NCBI RefSeq assembly: GCF_014202275.1
Contig: NZ_JACHGF010000001.1
Location: 620,001-684,000 of the forward strand
Length of the DNA stretch: 64,000 nucleotides
Direction of reading: 5' to 3'
DNA from: Rhabdobacter roseus
GTDB lineage: Bacteria > Bacteroidota > Bacteroidia > Cytophagales > Spirosomataceae
How positions within the stretch are numbered: the stretch's first letter is position 1; the number at the start of each line of letters is the position of its first letter. The notes beneath the pieces were generated by a model. That model saw nothing but the letters and a program-made list of their open reading frames with translations, searched no databases and had not been told where the DNA came from. The position numbers were made by a program, and so were the translations under genes. Positions 17,052-25,418 of this stretch are shown here, in pieces.

Positions 17052-18155
17052 TTAAAAAGTACCCCTTCCCGCTACATTTTTTCCCAGCACGGCCTGCTGC
17101 ACCATCAGGAACTCAACCACATTTTCGGGGTCGAGGGCTCCCACTATTTGTCCGTTGCTACGTACCAGCGCGAAGCTTTTTTTCTGGGTCTGCATCAGCT
17201 GCCAGGCTTCCTGGAGCGGGAGCGTAGCGTCCAGGTACAGGATGTCGGGGTCCATGACATCTGACAGAAAAGCCGCGTTGCCCCGCTCGGCCAGGCCCTT
17301 GATGAGCGTCTCGCGTGAGAGGGTACCCACGGGTTCTTTGAAGGTATCTACGATCAGGAAGTTCCGGTTCTGGCTGTCGAGCAAGAGCTGGACGGCGTCC
17401 TGTACCAAGTCGCTTTGGTGGAGCGTGGGGTAGGTACTCATGCTTACTTCGCTCACGGTATGGCCCTGAAAAGCCGCGCTGGTTTGGACGTGGGTCGTTT
17501 CCTGCTGCGCTCCCAGAAAGATAAAAAGGCCTATGAAAACCAAAAAAGGATTACCAAAGAAACCCAAAATAACGAATCCAATGGCCAGGAACTGCCCAAT
17601 GGATGCCGCGATGCGCGTAGCCCGTGCCCGCTCCATCCGAAATGACAGCAGTGCCCGAAGTACCCGTCCGCCGTCCATCGGGAACGCCGGAATGAGGTTG
17701 AACAGCGCCAACCAGCCGTTGATGGCCAGCAGGTTGATCAAAAAGGTACTTTGGTTGATCGCCGCCAGCTCAGTGAGCTCGTCGGTAGAAGCAGGAAATT
17801 TTACAAACGGAATAAGGACCAGCATAATGAGCAAATTCACCAGAGGCCCCGCCAGCGCCACTACCAGTTCTTCGGAGGGCTTTTCAGGAATGCGCTCCAG
17901 GCTGGCCACCCCGCCAATGGGTAGTAGCGTGATGCTACGGGTGGGGATGCCGTAGCGCCGGGCGGCCAGGGCGTGGCCTAGCTCGTGCAGCACCACGCAG
18001 GCAAAGATAGCCAGCGTAAAAAGTACCATCCAGATGGTCTGGGAGGTACCTTGGTTCATCGTCGAAAAAATAACGTAGACGAGCAGAATGGCGAACGTCC
18101 AGTGGATAGAAAGGCGTATGCCCGCAATCTTTCCAAGATTGAGTGAATATTTCAT
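17052..18155 (-). CDS. Site-2-type intramembrane metalloprotease with CBS domains
   Basis: 367 residues. The membrane part has about six segments with the zinc motif VVLHELGHALAARRYG (HExxH) near residue 58, and LFNLIPAFPMDGGRVLRALL (NxxPxxPMDGG) supplying the third ligand. Two CBS repeats occupy about 235-360 (VSEVSMSTYPTLHQSDLVQD and LSDVMDPDILYLDATLPLQE). This is the SpoIVFB/Rv2869-like CBS group of S2P proteases, which may sense adenosyl ligands. Substrate unknown. Convergent with the DUF72 gene; several GTAC motifs lie in the gap. Confidence 0.93.
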   Translation of the reverse strand: MKYSLNLGKIAGIRLSIHWTFAILLVYVIFSTMNQGTSQTIWMVLFTLAIFACVVLHELGHALAARRYGIPTRSITLLPIGGVASLERIPEKPSEELVVALAGPLVNLLIMLVLIPFVKFPASTDELTELAAINQSTFLINLLAINGWLALFNLIPAFPMDGGRVLRALLSFRMERARATRIAASIGQFLAIGFVILGFFGNPFLVFIGLFIFLGAQQETTHVQTSAAFQGHTVSEVSMSTYPTLHQSDLVQDAVQLLLDSQNRNFLIVDTFKEPVGTLSRETLIKGLAERGNAAFLSDVMDPDILYLDATLPLQEAWQLMQTQKKSFALVRSNGQIVGALDPENVVEFLMVQQAVLGKNVAGRGTF

Positions 18156-18192
18156 CGTAGTGTTGTTTTCAAAAACAAGGTCGTTTTTACCA

Positions 18193-18228
18193 CAAAAAAA
18201 GCGGAAGAAGTACCTCCCTTCTTCCGCT
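18193..18228 (-). terminator. Minus-strand terminator after the DUF3299-like gene
   Basis: AGCGGAAGAAG (18200-18210) and CTTCTTCCGCT (18218-18228) pair perfectly over 11 bp; on the minus strand the stem is followed by TTTTTTT (18193-18199). The loop TACCTCC together with the preceding G carries a GTACC motif. Confidence 0.88.
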
Positions 18229-18261
18229 CCTTTCCCTAAAAAGGATGTGCCATGCCGGGTG

Positions 18262-18711
18262 TTAGTCGGCGATTTCGGCGTCTTCCAGGATGTAGTTCAT
18301 CTGGTAAATATCGTCGGCGTTCAGCTTGAGGGTACCTTTGAAGGTCAGCCGCTCGTCGGTTTTGAACTTGCGCGTATTTTTCTTGAATTGCAACGACATC
18401 ACCGACTCCGGCCCCGCACCCCCGCAAAAGAAGCAGGCGCTGTACGGAAAGGCCGAAAGTACGTACAGGTTGGCGTCGAGGTCGATGGGAAGTACGTAGC
18501 CCGTAATGGATACTTCTTTGTTGCTCAGCTTTTGTATAGCCGGTCCAAAAGTAGGGTAGAGCATATAAACCTGCTCTTCGGCGTACCATTTCTTTTTGAA
18601 GGTTACATCACGCAGCGTTTCCCAGGTAACTTTCACGGGGGCATACGCCGGGGTAAAGGCCAGCAGAGATATAGCCAAAAAGGGAAGTATGATTCGACTT
18701 AGCGCTTTCAT
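18262..18711 (-). CDS. DUF3299-like exported protein linked to an ABC transporter
   Basis: 149 residues with a signal peptide (LSRIILPFLAISLLAF TPAYA). The mature protein looks like an OB-type beta fold (VSITGYVLPIDLDANLYVLS, LTFKGTLKLNADDIYQMNYI) with the motif FPYSACFFCGGAGPESVM typical of DUF3299 proteins. It is the last gene of a minus-strand set: ABC ATPase (20708), permease (20030), this gene. The same trio occurs in Zur-regulated clusters of Pseudomonas aeruginosa and Vibrio (zrg), so a role in metal handling in the periplasm is inferred. The cysteines in CFFC could bind metal. Confidence 0.7.
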   Translation of the reverse strand: MKALSRIILPFLAISLLAFTPAYAPVKVTWETLRDVTFKKKWYAEEQVYMLYPTFGPAIQKLSNKEVSITGYVLPIDLDANLYVLSAFPYSACFFCGGAGPESVMSLQFKKNTRKFKTDERLTFKGTLKLNADDIYQMNYILEDAEIAD

Positions 18712-18779
18712 GAGTAGCCAGGTAGTTGTGTTTTTATTGTTGTAACAAAATTAAAACGAATCCCTTACAAAAACCAATA

Positions 18780-20030
18780 TCAATCTTCGGCCAGGGTACG
18801 GGAAATGTTGAGCCGGTAGATGCCCAGCGAAGGCAGTGCCGCCGCCAGGGCCCCAATAAGTAACGCCGCTAGTAGGAGATAAAGTTCTTCGGGAAGGAGC
18901 GTGAGGCCGCTGAACGTATAGTGGTAGTCCTGCTCGGCGGCCCGGCTGAAGAGCCACAAACCGACCCGGCTGAGCAAAGTACCCGCTATAAAGCCCACCA
19001 GCGCCAGCACCAATCCTTCGAGCAGGAGCATCAGGAAGAGCTTGCTGCGGGTAGCGCCCATCGAGAGCATCAGCGCCATTTCGTACTTTCGTTCTTTGAG
19101 AGAATTGTACAAAGAAACAAACACGCTCACGCCGGCAATAAAAATGATCAGCAGCGCCAGCGCCCGCAGAGTATCGATCCCTACGCCCAGCAGCGAAAAC
19201 AGCCGGTCGATCTCAATGCTGGGCAGGGCCGACTGCATGGAGGTATTGGCGTTGATCTGGCGGGGCAGCGTGATCAGCCCCATCGGATTCCGAAACTGGA
19301 TCAGCGCGCTCGTCACTTCTTTATCTTCCGAAGATCGGGGGGCACCGCCGAGCATAGCCATCGTTTCTTCGTGGGCGGGGTCGTTCTCTTTGACGCCCGC
19401 TGGGGGGGCCTCCTCGTGCTCATGAATGGCCCAAACACTACTCAGATCCGTAAGAATAAGCTGGTCTACTACCGCGCCGGTGGGCGCAAAAGTACCTACC
19501 ACGCGGTACTTCACGTCGTCGTGGGCGTCGCCCTCGGCGTCCAGGCCGTGCGAGCTCGCAAAGGTATCGCCAATCTTCAGCCCCGTGGCTTCGGCTACCC
19601 GGCTGCCCAGGGTTACTTCCAGGGTTTCGTTAAATAAAGTACCTTCCGCCACCGTTGCCTCGAAATGCGCCGGGTACTGTGCCGTAGTACCCACAATCCG
19701 GAAGCCACGGTAGTTGTCACCCATCGAAAGCGGGATCACCGTCTTCACAAAGGGGTTCATTTTCAGTTTATTCACCTCCGCCAGGGGTACATTGCCCGTA
19801 GGGGCGTCGATCTGATAAATGCTCGATAGAATGAGCTGCAGCGGACTTCCTTTGGCGCCCACCACCATGTCGATGCCGCGGATGTTGCGTTTAAATTGTT
19901 CGTCGAGCTGCTTGTTGAGCAACAGCAGCAGCGAGATCATGCCAATGCCCAACGTCAGCAGCAATGCGCTCAGAAAGCTATTGAGTTTTTTGTCTTTGAT
20001 ATTGGCCCAGCTTATTTTCAGAAGATTCAT
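18780..20030 (-). CDS. FtsX/MacB-type ABC transporter permease
   Basis: 416 residues. One N-terminal transmembrane helix (about 17-38), a large periplasmic domain (about 40-280), then three C-terminal helices (about 286-308, 338-358, 383-405), the FtsX/LolC topology. The periplasmic part has histidine/acid-rich stretches (SHGLDAEGDAHDDVKY; WAIHEHEEAPPAG; NDPAHEETM) that are unusual for LolC and suggest metal binding. Together with the ATPase and the DUF3299-like protein it resembles the permease of zinc-linked systems. No DUF2796 zinc-binding protein is found in the window. Confidence 0.85.
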   Translation of the reverse strand: MNLLKISWANIKDKKLNSFLSALLLTLGIGMISLLLLLNKQLDEQFKRNIRGIDMVVGAKGSPLQLILSSIYQIDAPTGNVPLAEVNKLKMNPFVKTVIPLSMGDNYRGFRIVGTTAQYPAHFEATVAEGTLFNETLEVTLGSRVAEATGLKIGDTFASSHGLDAEGDAHDDVKYRVVGTFAPTGAVVDQLILTDLSSVWAIHEHEEAPPAGVKENDPAHEETMAMLGGAPRSSEDKEVTSALIQFRNPMGLITLPRQINANTSMQSALPSIEIDRLFSLLGVGIDTLRALALLIIFIAGVSVFVSLYNSLKERKYEMALMLSMGATRSKLFLMLLLEGLVLALVGFIAGTLLSRVGLWLFSRAAEQDYHYTFSGLTLLPEELYLLLAALLIGALAAALPSLGIYRLNISRTLAED

Positions 20031-20081
20031 AGGGGTGGTACTTTAGCATAAAAAAGTAGGTACTTGGCAGTGGCGGGGCAT

Positions 20082-20708
20082 TTACAAAAGTACCTGGTTC
20101 GAAAACTCGTCTTTCAGGCGTTGGTCGTGCGTAACTACCACCAGGCTGGCCCCAATCCGGGCCGACTGCTCCTGGAGCAGGTTGATCACCCGCTCACAAT
20201 TGTCGTCGTCGAGGCTGGAGGTAGGTTCGTCGGCCAGGATCACCGTCGGGTCGTTCATGAGCGCCCGGGCTATGCTCACGCGCTGCTGCTCGCCCTGGCT
20301 GAGCTGGTGCGTTTTCTTGTCGAGGTGGTCGCCGAAGCCCAGCTGGTCGGCCAGGTAGGCAGCTTTGTGTTTGTCTTGCTTGCGGCCCGCCAGGTAGTTG
20401 GGCATCAGTACATTGTCCAGTACCGAGAGCGCGCTCACAAAGTGCGGCCGCTGGTAGATGATCCCAATCTGGTTGGCGCGCAGGGAGGCTATTTCGTTGG
20501 AATTCAGCGAAAGAACGGGCCGCTCGTTGAGGATAATCTCACCCGACTCGGGCCGCAGCAGTAGCGCCAGCAAGTGCAGCAAGGTCGTTTTGCCGCGTCC
20601 CGACTGCCCCAGGATGAGCAGGGCTTCGCCATCCTGACACCGGATGGTGGGGAACTTGAATTTCTTCTGGGGAGAATACGAAAAAGTGAGGTTCTGGCAA
20701 AAGATCAT
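20082..20708 (-). CDS. ABC transporter ATPase (LolD/MacB type)
   Basis: 208 residues, one nucleotide-binding domain: Walker A LILGQSGRGKTTLLHLLALL, Q-loop IIYQRPHF, signature QLSQGEQQRVSIARAL, Walker B VILADEPTSSLDD, and H-loop VVVTHD. The core belongs to the MacB/LolD group, which energises FtsX-type permeases. It starts at ATG 20706-20708 and is 51 bases ahead of its permease. It is divergent from the NlpC/P60 gene. Confidence 0.92.
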   Translation of the reverse strand: MIFCQNLTFSYSPQKKFKFPTIRCQDGEALLILGQSGRGKTTLLHLLALLLRPESGEIILNERPVLSLNSNEIASLRANQIGIIYQRPHFVSALSVLDNVLMPNYLAGRKQDKHKAAYLADQLGFGDHLDKKTHQLSQGEQQRVSIARALMNDPTVILADEPTSSLDDDNCERVINLLQEQSARIGASLVVVTHDQRLKDEFSNQVLL

Positions 20709-20759
20709 ACGTTTCGGCAGCTTTTTGACAAAAATAAAGAACTTTCCGAGGAATCTACC

Positions 20760-20789
20760 TTGGGCAGGTACCTCATGGCATTAACTTTG
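20760..20789 (+). promoter_or_regulatory. Bacteroidota housekeeping promoter for the NlpC/P60 gene
   Basis: TTG at 20760-20762, a 19-base spacer, then TAACTTTG at 20782-20789, an exact match to the TTG/TAnnTTTG consensus. The transcript would start near 20795, giving a leader of about 15 bases before ATG 20811. A GGTACC site lies inside the spacer. Confidence 0.72.
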
Positions 20790-20810
20790 CTTCCTAAATG
20801 AAACGTACTC

Positions 20811-21956
20811 ATGAAGCAGATCGCGTTACTTTGCGGGCTTTTGGGATGGGCCAGTTTGGTAAATGCCCAAACAAAACCGACTATGCAGAAGATTATCGAA
20901 GAGGTGAGGACCCAGTACGCACCCGACCGCCGCGTGGCGATTTTTGAAATAACGGCCGACGAGCAAGGTACCCTGAGCGGGAAGACCAACCTGCCCGAGG
21001 CCCGTCAGTCGCTGATTCGTCGGCTACAGGAAGAGAAACTCACGTTCAATGACCAGATACAGGTACTTCCGGCCGAGGTACTTGGGGCCGAAACCTACGG
21101 CGTGGTGCGGGTGTCGGTGGCCAATATTCGCTCCCAACCCCGCGATGCCGCTGAGCTGGCCACGCAGGCGCTGCTGGGCATGCCCCTGAAGGTACTTGAC
21201 AAAGACCGGGGCTGGTACCTGGTACAAACCCCCGACCAGTACATTGCCTGGATCGACTGGGGCGGTATGCAGCGCATGGACCAGGCGCACTTTGAGGCCT
21301 GGCAAAGTACCCCCAAGCTGATCTACCTGCGCCCGTACGGTTTTTCTTACGAAAAAGAAGATGCGCAGGGACAAACCGTTTCGGACCTGGTGGCGGGTGA
21401 TGTACTTCAGTTGCTGGCCACAAAAAAGGATTTTTACCACGTCAAGTACCCCGACGGCCGGGAGGCCCACGTGGCCCAAGCCGAAGCGCGCCCCTACCAC
21501 GAATGGGTAGGTACCTTGCAGCTCACGGAGGAGTCGCTGGTGCAGACGGCCCGGCGCATGATGGGTATCCCGTATCTGTGGGGAGGTACTTCGTACAAAG
21601 GCATGGATTGCAGCGGTTTTACCAAAACCATCTACTACCTCAACGGCTGGGTACTTCCGCGCGACGCCTCGCAGCAGGTACATACCGGCGAGCTGGTGGA
21701 TACCTCCGCGGGCTTCGAGCAGTTGCGGCCCGGCGATCTGCTGTTTTTTGGAACCAAAGCCACCGAAACTACCCCTGAAAAAGTGACGCACGTGGGCATG
21801 TGGATTGGCAACCAGGAGTTTATTCATGCCTCGGGGCAAATCCGCACCAGCAGCCTGGACCCCGCCGCACCCAACTACGACGCCTTCGAGCGGAACCGTT
21901 TCTTACGAGCCAAGCGGCTGCTGGGCAACGCCCAAGGGGTATCGGAATTGAAGTAG
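20811..21956 (+). CDS. NlpC/P60 cell-wall hydrolase with SH3-like domains
   Basis: 381 residues. Signal peptide (LLCGLLGWASLVNA), a helical/beta N-terminal region, SH3b-like repeats at about 95-225 (VRVSVANIRSQPRDAAELAT; GWYLVQTPDQYIAWID), and a C-terminal NlpC/P60 peptidase (about 240-370). Catalytic Cys in YKGMDCSGFTKTIYY, His in VTHVGMWIG, third residue in FIHASG. It probably cleaves the gamma-D-Glu to diamino acid bond in peptidoglycan peptides, in the periplasm. Confidence 0.93.
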   Translation: MKQIALLCGLLGWASLVNAQTKPTMQKIIEEVRTQYAPDRRVAIFEITADEQGTLSGKTNLPEARQSLIRRLQEEKLTFNDQIQVLPAEVLGAETYGVVRVSVANIRSQPRDAAELATQALLGMPLKVLDKDRGWYLVQTPDQYIAWIDWGGMQRMDQAHFEAWQSTPKLIYLRPYGFSYEKEDAQGQTVSDLVAGDVLQLLATKKDFYHVKYPDGREAHVAQAEARPYHEWVGTLQLTEESLVQTARRMMGIPYLWGGTSYKGMDCSGFTKTIYYLNGWVLPRDASQQVHTGELVDTSAGFEQLRPGDLLFFGTKATETTPEKVTHVGMWIGNQEFIHASGQIRTSSLDPAAPNYDAFERNRFLRAKRLLGNAQGVSELK

Positions 21957-22141
21957 CCCTGGCCATAAAGTACCCTGACCCAAACATAAAGGCGATGGAA
22001 GTACTTTAGAGAAGGTTGACCGCGAATCGAAAATAAAACCAAGCTGCAAATAAAGTGTTGATTAAAACGTTCAAGACATAAGCAATGCTGCTATTAAACC
22101 ATCAACTAAACTTATTTTTGCCGAATTACAGACTGAGCCGT

Positions 22142-23161
22142 ATGAATACAGTTTTCGCAAAAAGTCGGAAAGATAGCCTGAGAAAAGGGATCATGGCAGG
22201 CGCACTATTGCTGCTAACACTCGCCGCAAGTGAGGTAGAAGCACAACGGCGATTCAATAATTTCGTACCCTATTCGAGTGTCGCTTTCGGCGTAGGTACT
22301 TCCAGTTATTTTGGTGAGATGGCCCCTTATAGCCGTCATGTGGTATCTATATTTAAGCCTATGAGGTGGAGTATGACCGGAAATTATACTCGTCATTTTA
22401 CTCCTCGTTTTGCGGCCAGGGCTTCTTTTACCTGGGCTCGTATTATGGGAGATGATCATTTAATGAATACCGGGAACTACGAAGGTAATTTTTACTATGC
22501 CCGTAACCTACACTTCCGCAACGACTTGAAAGAATTTGCGGCCATCGGAATCTTTAAACTTACTCCCGATAGTCGAAGCTATGATCGCCGGGCTCAATTT
22601 GGTACTTATCTTTTTGCCGGGGTAGCGGCCGTAGCTCATAATCCGATGGCGCGGGTACCCGATATAGAAGGAGATCAATGGGTTAAACTGCAACCATTGG
22701 GTACTGAAGGGCAAGGGAACCCTGAGTATGCCAAGCCATATTCATTGGTTCAATTAGCAATACCTGTAGGCGTAGGTGTGCGCTACAAGATTAATCCTCG
22801 CTGGGATATTTCGGCGGAGCTGGGCTTTCGATTTACTTCTACCGACTATTTGGATGATGCTAGCGGGAATTATGCTGATCCTAATCTGCTGAAGAATGAC
22901 CTGGCACGGGCGATGGCTAACCGCTCGGCGGAGCCTACCGCCGCTCGAAAAAACAGAGACCGGACAGAAGGCCTCCAGACTTTTCTTAGAAATCAATACA
23001 ATATAGAATCGGGCGACCCTTTCACTACCATTCAGCAAACTGACTTTGCTACACCTGGTACTTTACGTGGATCTGCTGCGCGTAAAGATAGCTACCTACT
23101 GGGAATGATCCATATCAACTACATTCTGGGAAGCCCGATTAAATGTCCTCCGTTAAAATAA
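22142..23161 (+). CDS. DUF6089-like outer-membrane beta-barrel protein
   Basis: 339 residues from ATG 22142; the open frame reaches 22085, but a perfect -7 element (TATTTTTG, 22113-22120) lies within that extension, so the inner ATG is preferred. Signal peptide (MAGALLLLTLAASEVEAQ), then a beta-barrel beginning SSVAFGVGTSSYFGEMAPYS with regular amphipathic strands. Base composition is more AT-rich than the neighbours. The next gene encodes a related barrel and overlaps by 19 bases, so this is a coupled paralogous pair. DUF6089 proteins are surface proteins of unknown role. Confidence 0.75.
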   Translation: MNTVFAKSRKDSLRKGIMAGALLLLTLAASEVEAQRRFNNFVPYSSVAFGVGTSSYFGEMAPYSRHVVSIFKPMRWSMTGNYTRHFTPRFAARASFTWARIMGDDHLMNTGNYEGNFYYARNLHFRNDLKEFAAIGIFKLTPDSRSYDRRAQFGTYLFAGVAAVAHNPMARVPDIEGDQWVKLQPLGTEGQGNPEYAKPYSLVQLAIPVGVGVRYKINPRWDISAELGFRFTSTDYLDDASGNYADPNLLKNDLARAMANRSAEPTAARKNRDRTEGLQTFLRNQYNIESGDPFTTIQQTDFATPGTLRGSAARKDSYLLGMIHINYILGSPIKCPPLK

Positions 23162-23868
23162 TTCCTTTGCTTTTGATCCAACGTATTTTAGGGCGCAAGT
23201 ACCTACGGCTCATGGGGGTCATAGGTACTTGCTTTTTCTTGGGAAATGCCGGATGCGTGTACGCCCAACAAATCGAGCTGGGTGCGAGCGTGGGCGCTTT
23301 TAATTACAAAGGCGACATCTCGCCCGCATTCAATCCCCGCTTTTTCCGGCCCGGGGGTAGTTTATTTTTTCGGTATAATGTCAGCCGGTCGGTTTCGTTT
23401 CGGGCCGAGGGGTTGCTAGGAAGCATCACCGCCGACGACCAGTACGCCAAGGAAGCTTTTCAACAAGCGCGCAATCTCTCGTTTCGTACCCGTATTTCCG
23501 AGGTAGCCCTGCTGACGGAGTACAATTTCCTCAACTACGAAGATCGCCGCTTTGCCTTCAACTGGACGCCCTACGTGTTTGGAGGCGTAGGGTACATGGG
23601 GTTTAAGCCTTCCCCCAAAACCGAAGGGTACCCTACCCGTGGGTTAGTCATTCCGTTTGGCGTGGGGGTCAAGTACCAGATCCATCGTCCCTGGAGCGTC
23701 GGGCTGGAGTTTGGTACCCGCAAAACGTTCACCGACAACCTGGATAACCTGGGCGAGCGGCTCAGTACCAATCGGCTCGAGCAGGGCAACCCGGCCCTCA
23801 AAGACATGTACTACTACCTGGGGCTTTCCTTGACTTATACTTTTTACCGAATCACCTGCCCGGAATAA
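23143..23868 (+). CDS. DUF6089-like outer-membrane beta-barrel protein, second copy
   Basis: 241 residues. Signal peptide (about 22-42, LMGVIGTCFFLGNAGCVYAQ), followed by IELGASVGAFNYKGDISPAF, the glycine-rich first strand of DUF6089 barrels. It shares strand layout with the preceding gene (VALLTEYNFLNYE; VIPFGVGVKYQIHRPWSVGL), which supports tandem duplication. The first 19 bases overlap the previous coding sequence; an in-frame ATG at 23212 (MGVIGTCFF) is an alternative start nearer the signal peptide. Confidence 0.75.
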   Translation: MSSVKIIPLLLIQRILGRKYLRLMGVIGTCFFLGNAGCVYAQQIELGASVGAFNYKGDISPAFNPRFFRPGGSLFFRYNVSRSVSFRAEGLLGSITADDQYAKEAFQQARNLSFRTRISEVALLTEYNFLNYEDRRFAFNWTPYVFGGVGYMGFKPSPKTEGYPTRGLVIPFGVGVKYQIHRPWSVGLEFGTRKTFTDNLDNLGERLSTNRLEQGNPALKDMYYYLGLSLTYTFYRITCPE

Positions 23869-23888
23869 TACGCTACCAGCTTTTTTTT

Positions 23889-24431
23889 ATGAAGAAACCT
23901 CTCCTGATTGTACTCATCCTGGTGGTAGTAGCGTTGGTGGCCTTTCTGGGTCTGCGAAGCTATACCAAGTCATTTAGTCCCGAAGCCGTAGCGGAATACA
24001 ACAAAAACGGGCTGCAAGTAGCCGTACAGTACTCACGCCCTTCCAAAAAGAGTCGCCTGATTTTCGGCCGTGAGCAGGACAACGCCCTGGTACCTTACGA
24101 CAAGGTATGGCGTACGGGAGCCAACGAGGCCACGACGATTCAGTTTGCGCAGGATGTACTCTTTGCCGGTAAGCCGGTGAAAGCGGGCCAGTATACCCTC
24201 TGGACCATTCCCGGACCCGCCAGGTGGAAAGTGATACTGAACAGGGAAGTAGGGCAATGGGGGACTAACTACAACGACGGCCAGGATTTGTTCCGGAGTG
24301 ACGTCGATATTCGTATACAGCCCAAGGTAGCCGAAAAATTTGCCATCTACTTTGAAGATCAGCCCGAAGGTACGGCCATGATTCTGCAATGGGACCAAAC
24401 CGAGGTGATCGTTCCCATTCGCCCTAAATAA
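23889..24431 (+). CDS. DUF2911 family membrane-anchored protein
   Basis: 180 residues. One N-terminal transmembrane helix (LLIVLILVVVALVAFLGL), the rest exported. The DUF2911 core is clear: VQYSRPSKKSRLIFG, LVPYDKVWRTGANEATTIQF, KAGQYTLWTIPGPARWKVIL and WGTNYNDGQD. The family is common in Bacteroidota and has no established activity. It lies 20 bases after the second DUF6089 gene and may be co-transcribed. Confidence 0.88.
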   Translation: MKKPLLIVLILVVVALVAFLGLRSYTKSFSPEAVAEYNKNGLQVAVQYSRPSKKSRLIFGREQDNALVPYDKVWRTGANEATTIQFAQDVLFAGKPVKAGQYTLWTIPGPARWKVILNREVGQWGTNYNDGQDLFRSDVDIRIQPKVAEKFAIYFEDQPEGTAMILQWDQTEVIVPIRPK

Positions 24432-24506
24432 TACGGCTGCTTTACGTACTTTTGGGGTTAAAGGAAGTTCCTATTTCCTTAGCCCGGACCCAACGTATAC
24501 CCTCCC

Positions 24507-25418
24507 ATGTTTGTCGATGCCATTGAAAAAGTAGATCAATTCACGCGCCCTATTCACTTTATTGCCCGCTACTACGGAGGCTCCGACATTATTCCGGGTA
24601 CGGCCACGCTTTTCTTCGTCAATGAAGAGGGCTGCGCCATTACCTGCCGCCACGTAGCGGAGCATCTACTACAAGCCGAGGCTATCTACGCCCACTACCT
24701 GAAATTTAAAACCGAACTTCGAAGCTACGGTTCGGGACGCGTTTCGGACGCTTTACGGACGCGCCTGGAAGATCAGTACAAGATCAATAAAGAAACCGCC
24801 ATTCGTGTCCGCTCCAATTTCGTCAATTCCGTGTCGGGCTTCAAACGTTTCACCATTCATTTGCACGCCTCCCAGGACCTGGCCATCATTCAGTTTCACG
24901 ACTACGAAGCCAAGCACTACCAGGGGCACGCCTACTTCCTGCGCGATGGGCGGCACATCCGGCAGGGCAAGTACCTGTGCCGGCTGGGGTACCCGTTTCC
25001 CGAATTTACCAACTACCGCCTCAACCAGCAGCTCGACGACATCGAATGGACCAACGAAGGGCGCATCAATACGCCCAATTTTCCCATCGACGGTATCGTG
25101 ACGCGCCACATTGGTGAAAACGGCGGCCAAAGCGGCATCACCGGCATCGAAATGAGCACGCCTGGCTTGCGCGGGCAAAGCGGCGGTCCGCTCTTTGACC
25201 GCGCCGGGGTCGTGTACGGGATGCAGAGCGCGACGCGCCACCTGCACCTGGGCTTCGACCAAACCAACCGGGAGGTAATCAGTGAAGGACTGAAACGGCG
25301 CGTCTCCAACTACCCCTTCCTGAACGTGGGCCTGTGTGTGCACGTGGATGTCATCAAGAATTTCCTGCGCGAAAAGAACATTCGTTTTTACGAAGCCGAC
25401 GGCGACACCGGGGCCTGA
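24507..25418 (+). CDS. Trypsin-like serine protease, stand-alone
   Basis: 303 residues with no signal peptide. The chymotrypsin-fold triad is visible: His in AITCRHVAEHLL, Asp in ASQDLAIIQFHD, Ser in LRGQSGGPLFDRAG. There is no PDZ or other extra domain, so it is not a DegP-type protein. An insertion of about 80 residues between the His and Asp regions (KFKTELRSYGSGRVSDALRT) is charged and helical. A cytoplasmic stand-alone trypsin-like domain is less usual, and its substrate is unknown. The 3' end overlaps the convergent AraC gene by 31 bases. Confidence 0.82.
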   Translation: MFVDAIEKVDQFTRPIHFIARYYGGSDIIPGTATLFFVNEEGCAITCRHVAEHLLQAEAIYAHYLKFKTELRSYGSGRVSDALRTRLEDQYKINKETAIRVRSNFVNSVSGFKRFTIHLHASQDLAIIQFHDYEAKHYQGHAYFLRDGRHIRQGKYLCRLGYPFPEFTNYRLNQQLDDIEWTNEGRINTPNFPIDGIVTRHIGENGGQSGITGIEMSTPGLRGQSGGPLFDRAGVVYGMQSATRHLHLGFDQTNREVISEGLKRRVSNYPFLNVGLCVHVDVIKNFLREKNIRFYEADGDTGA

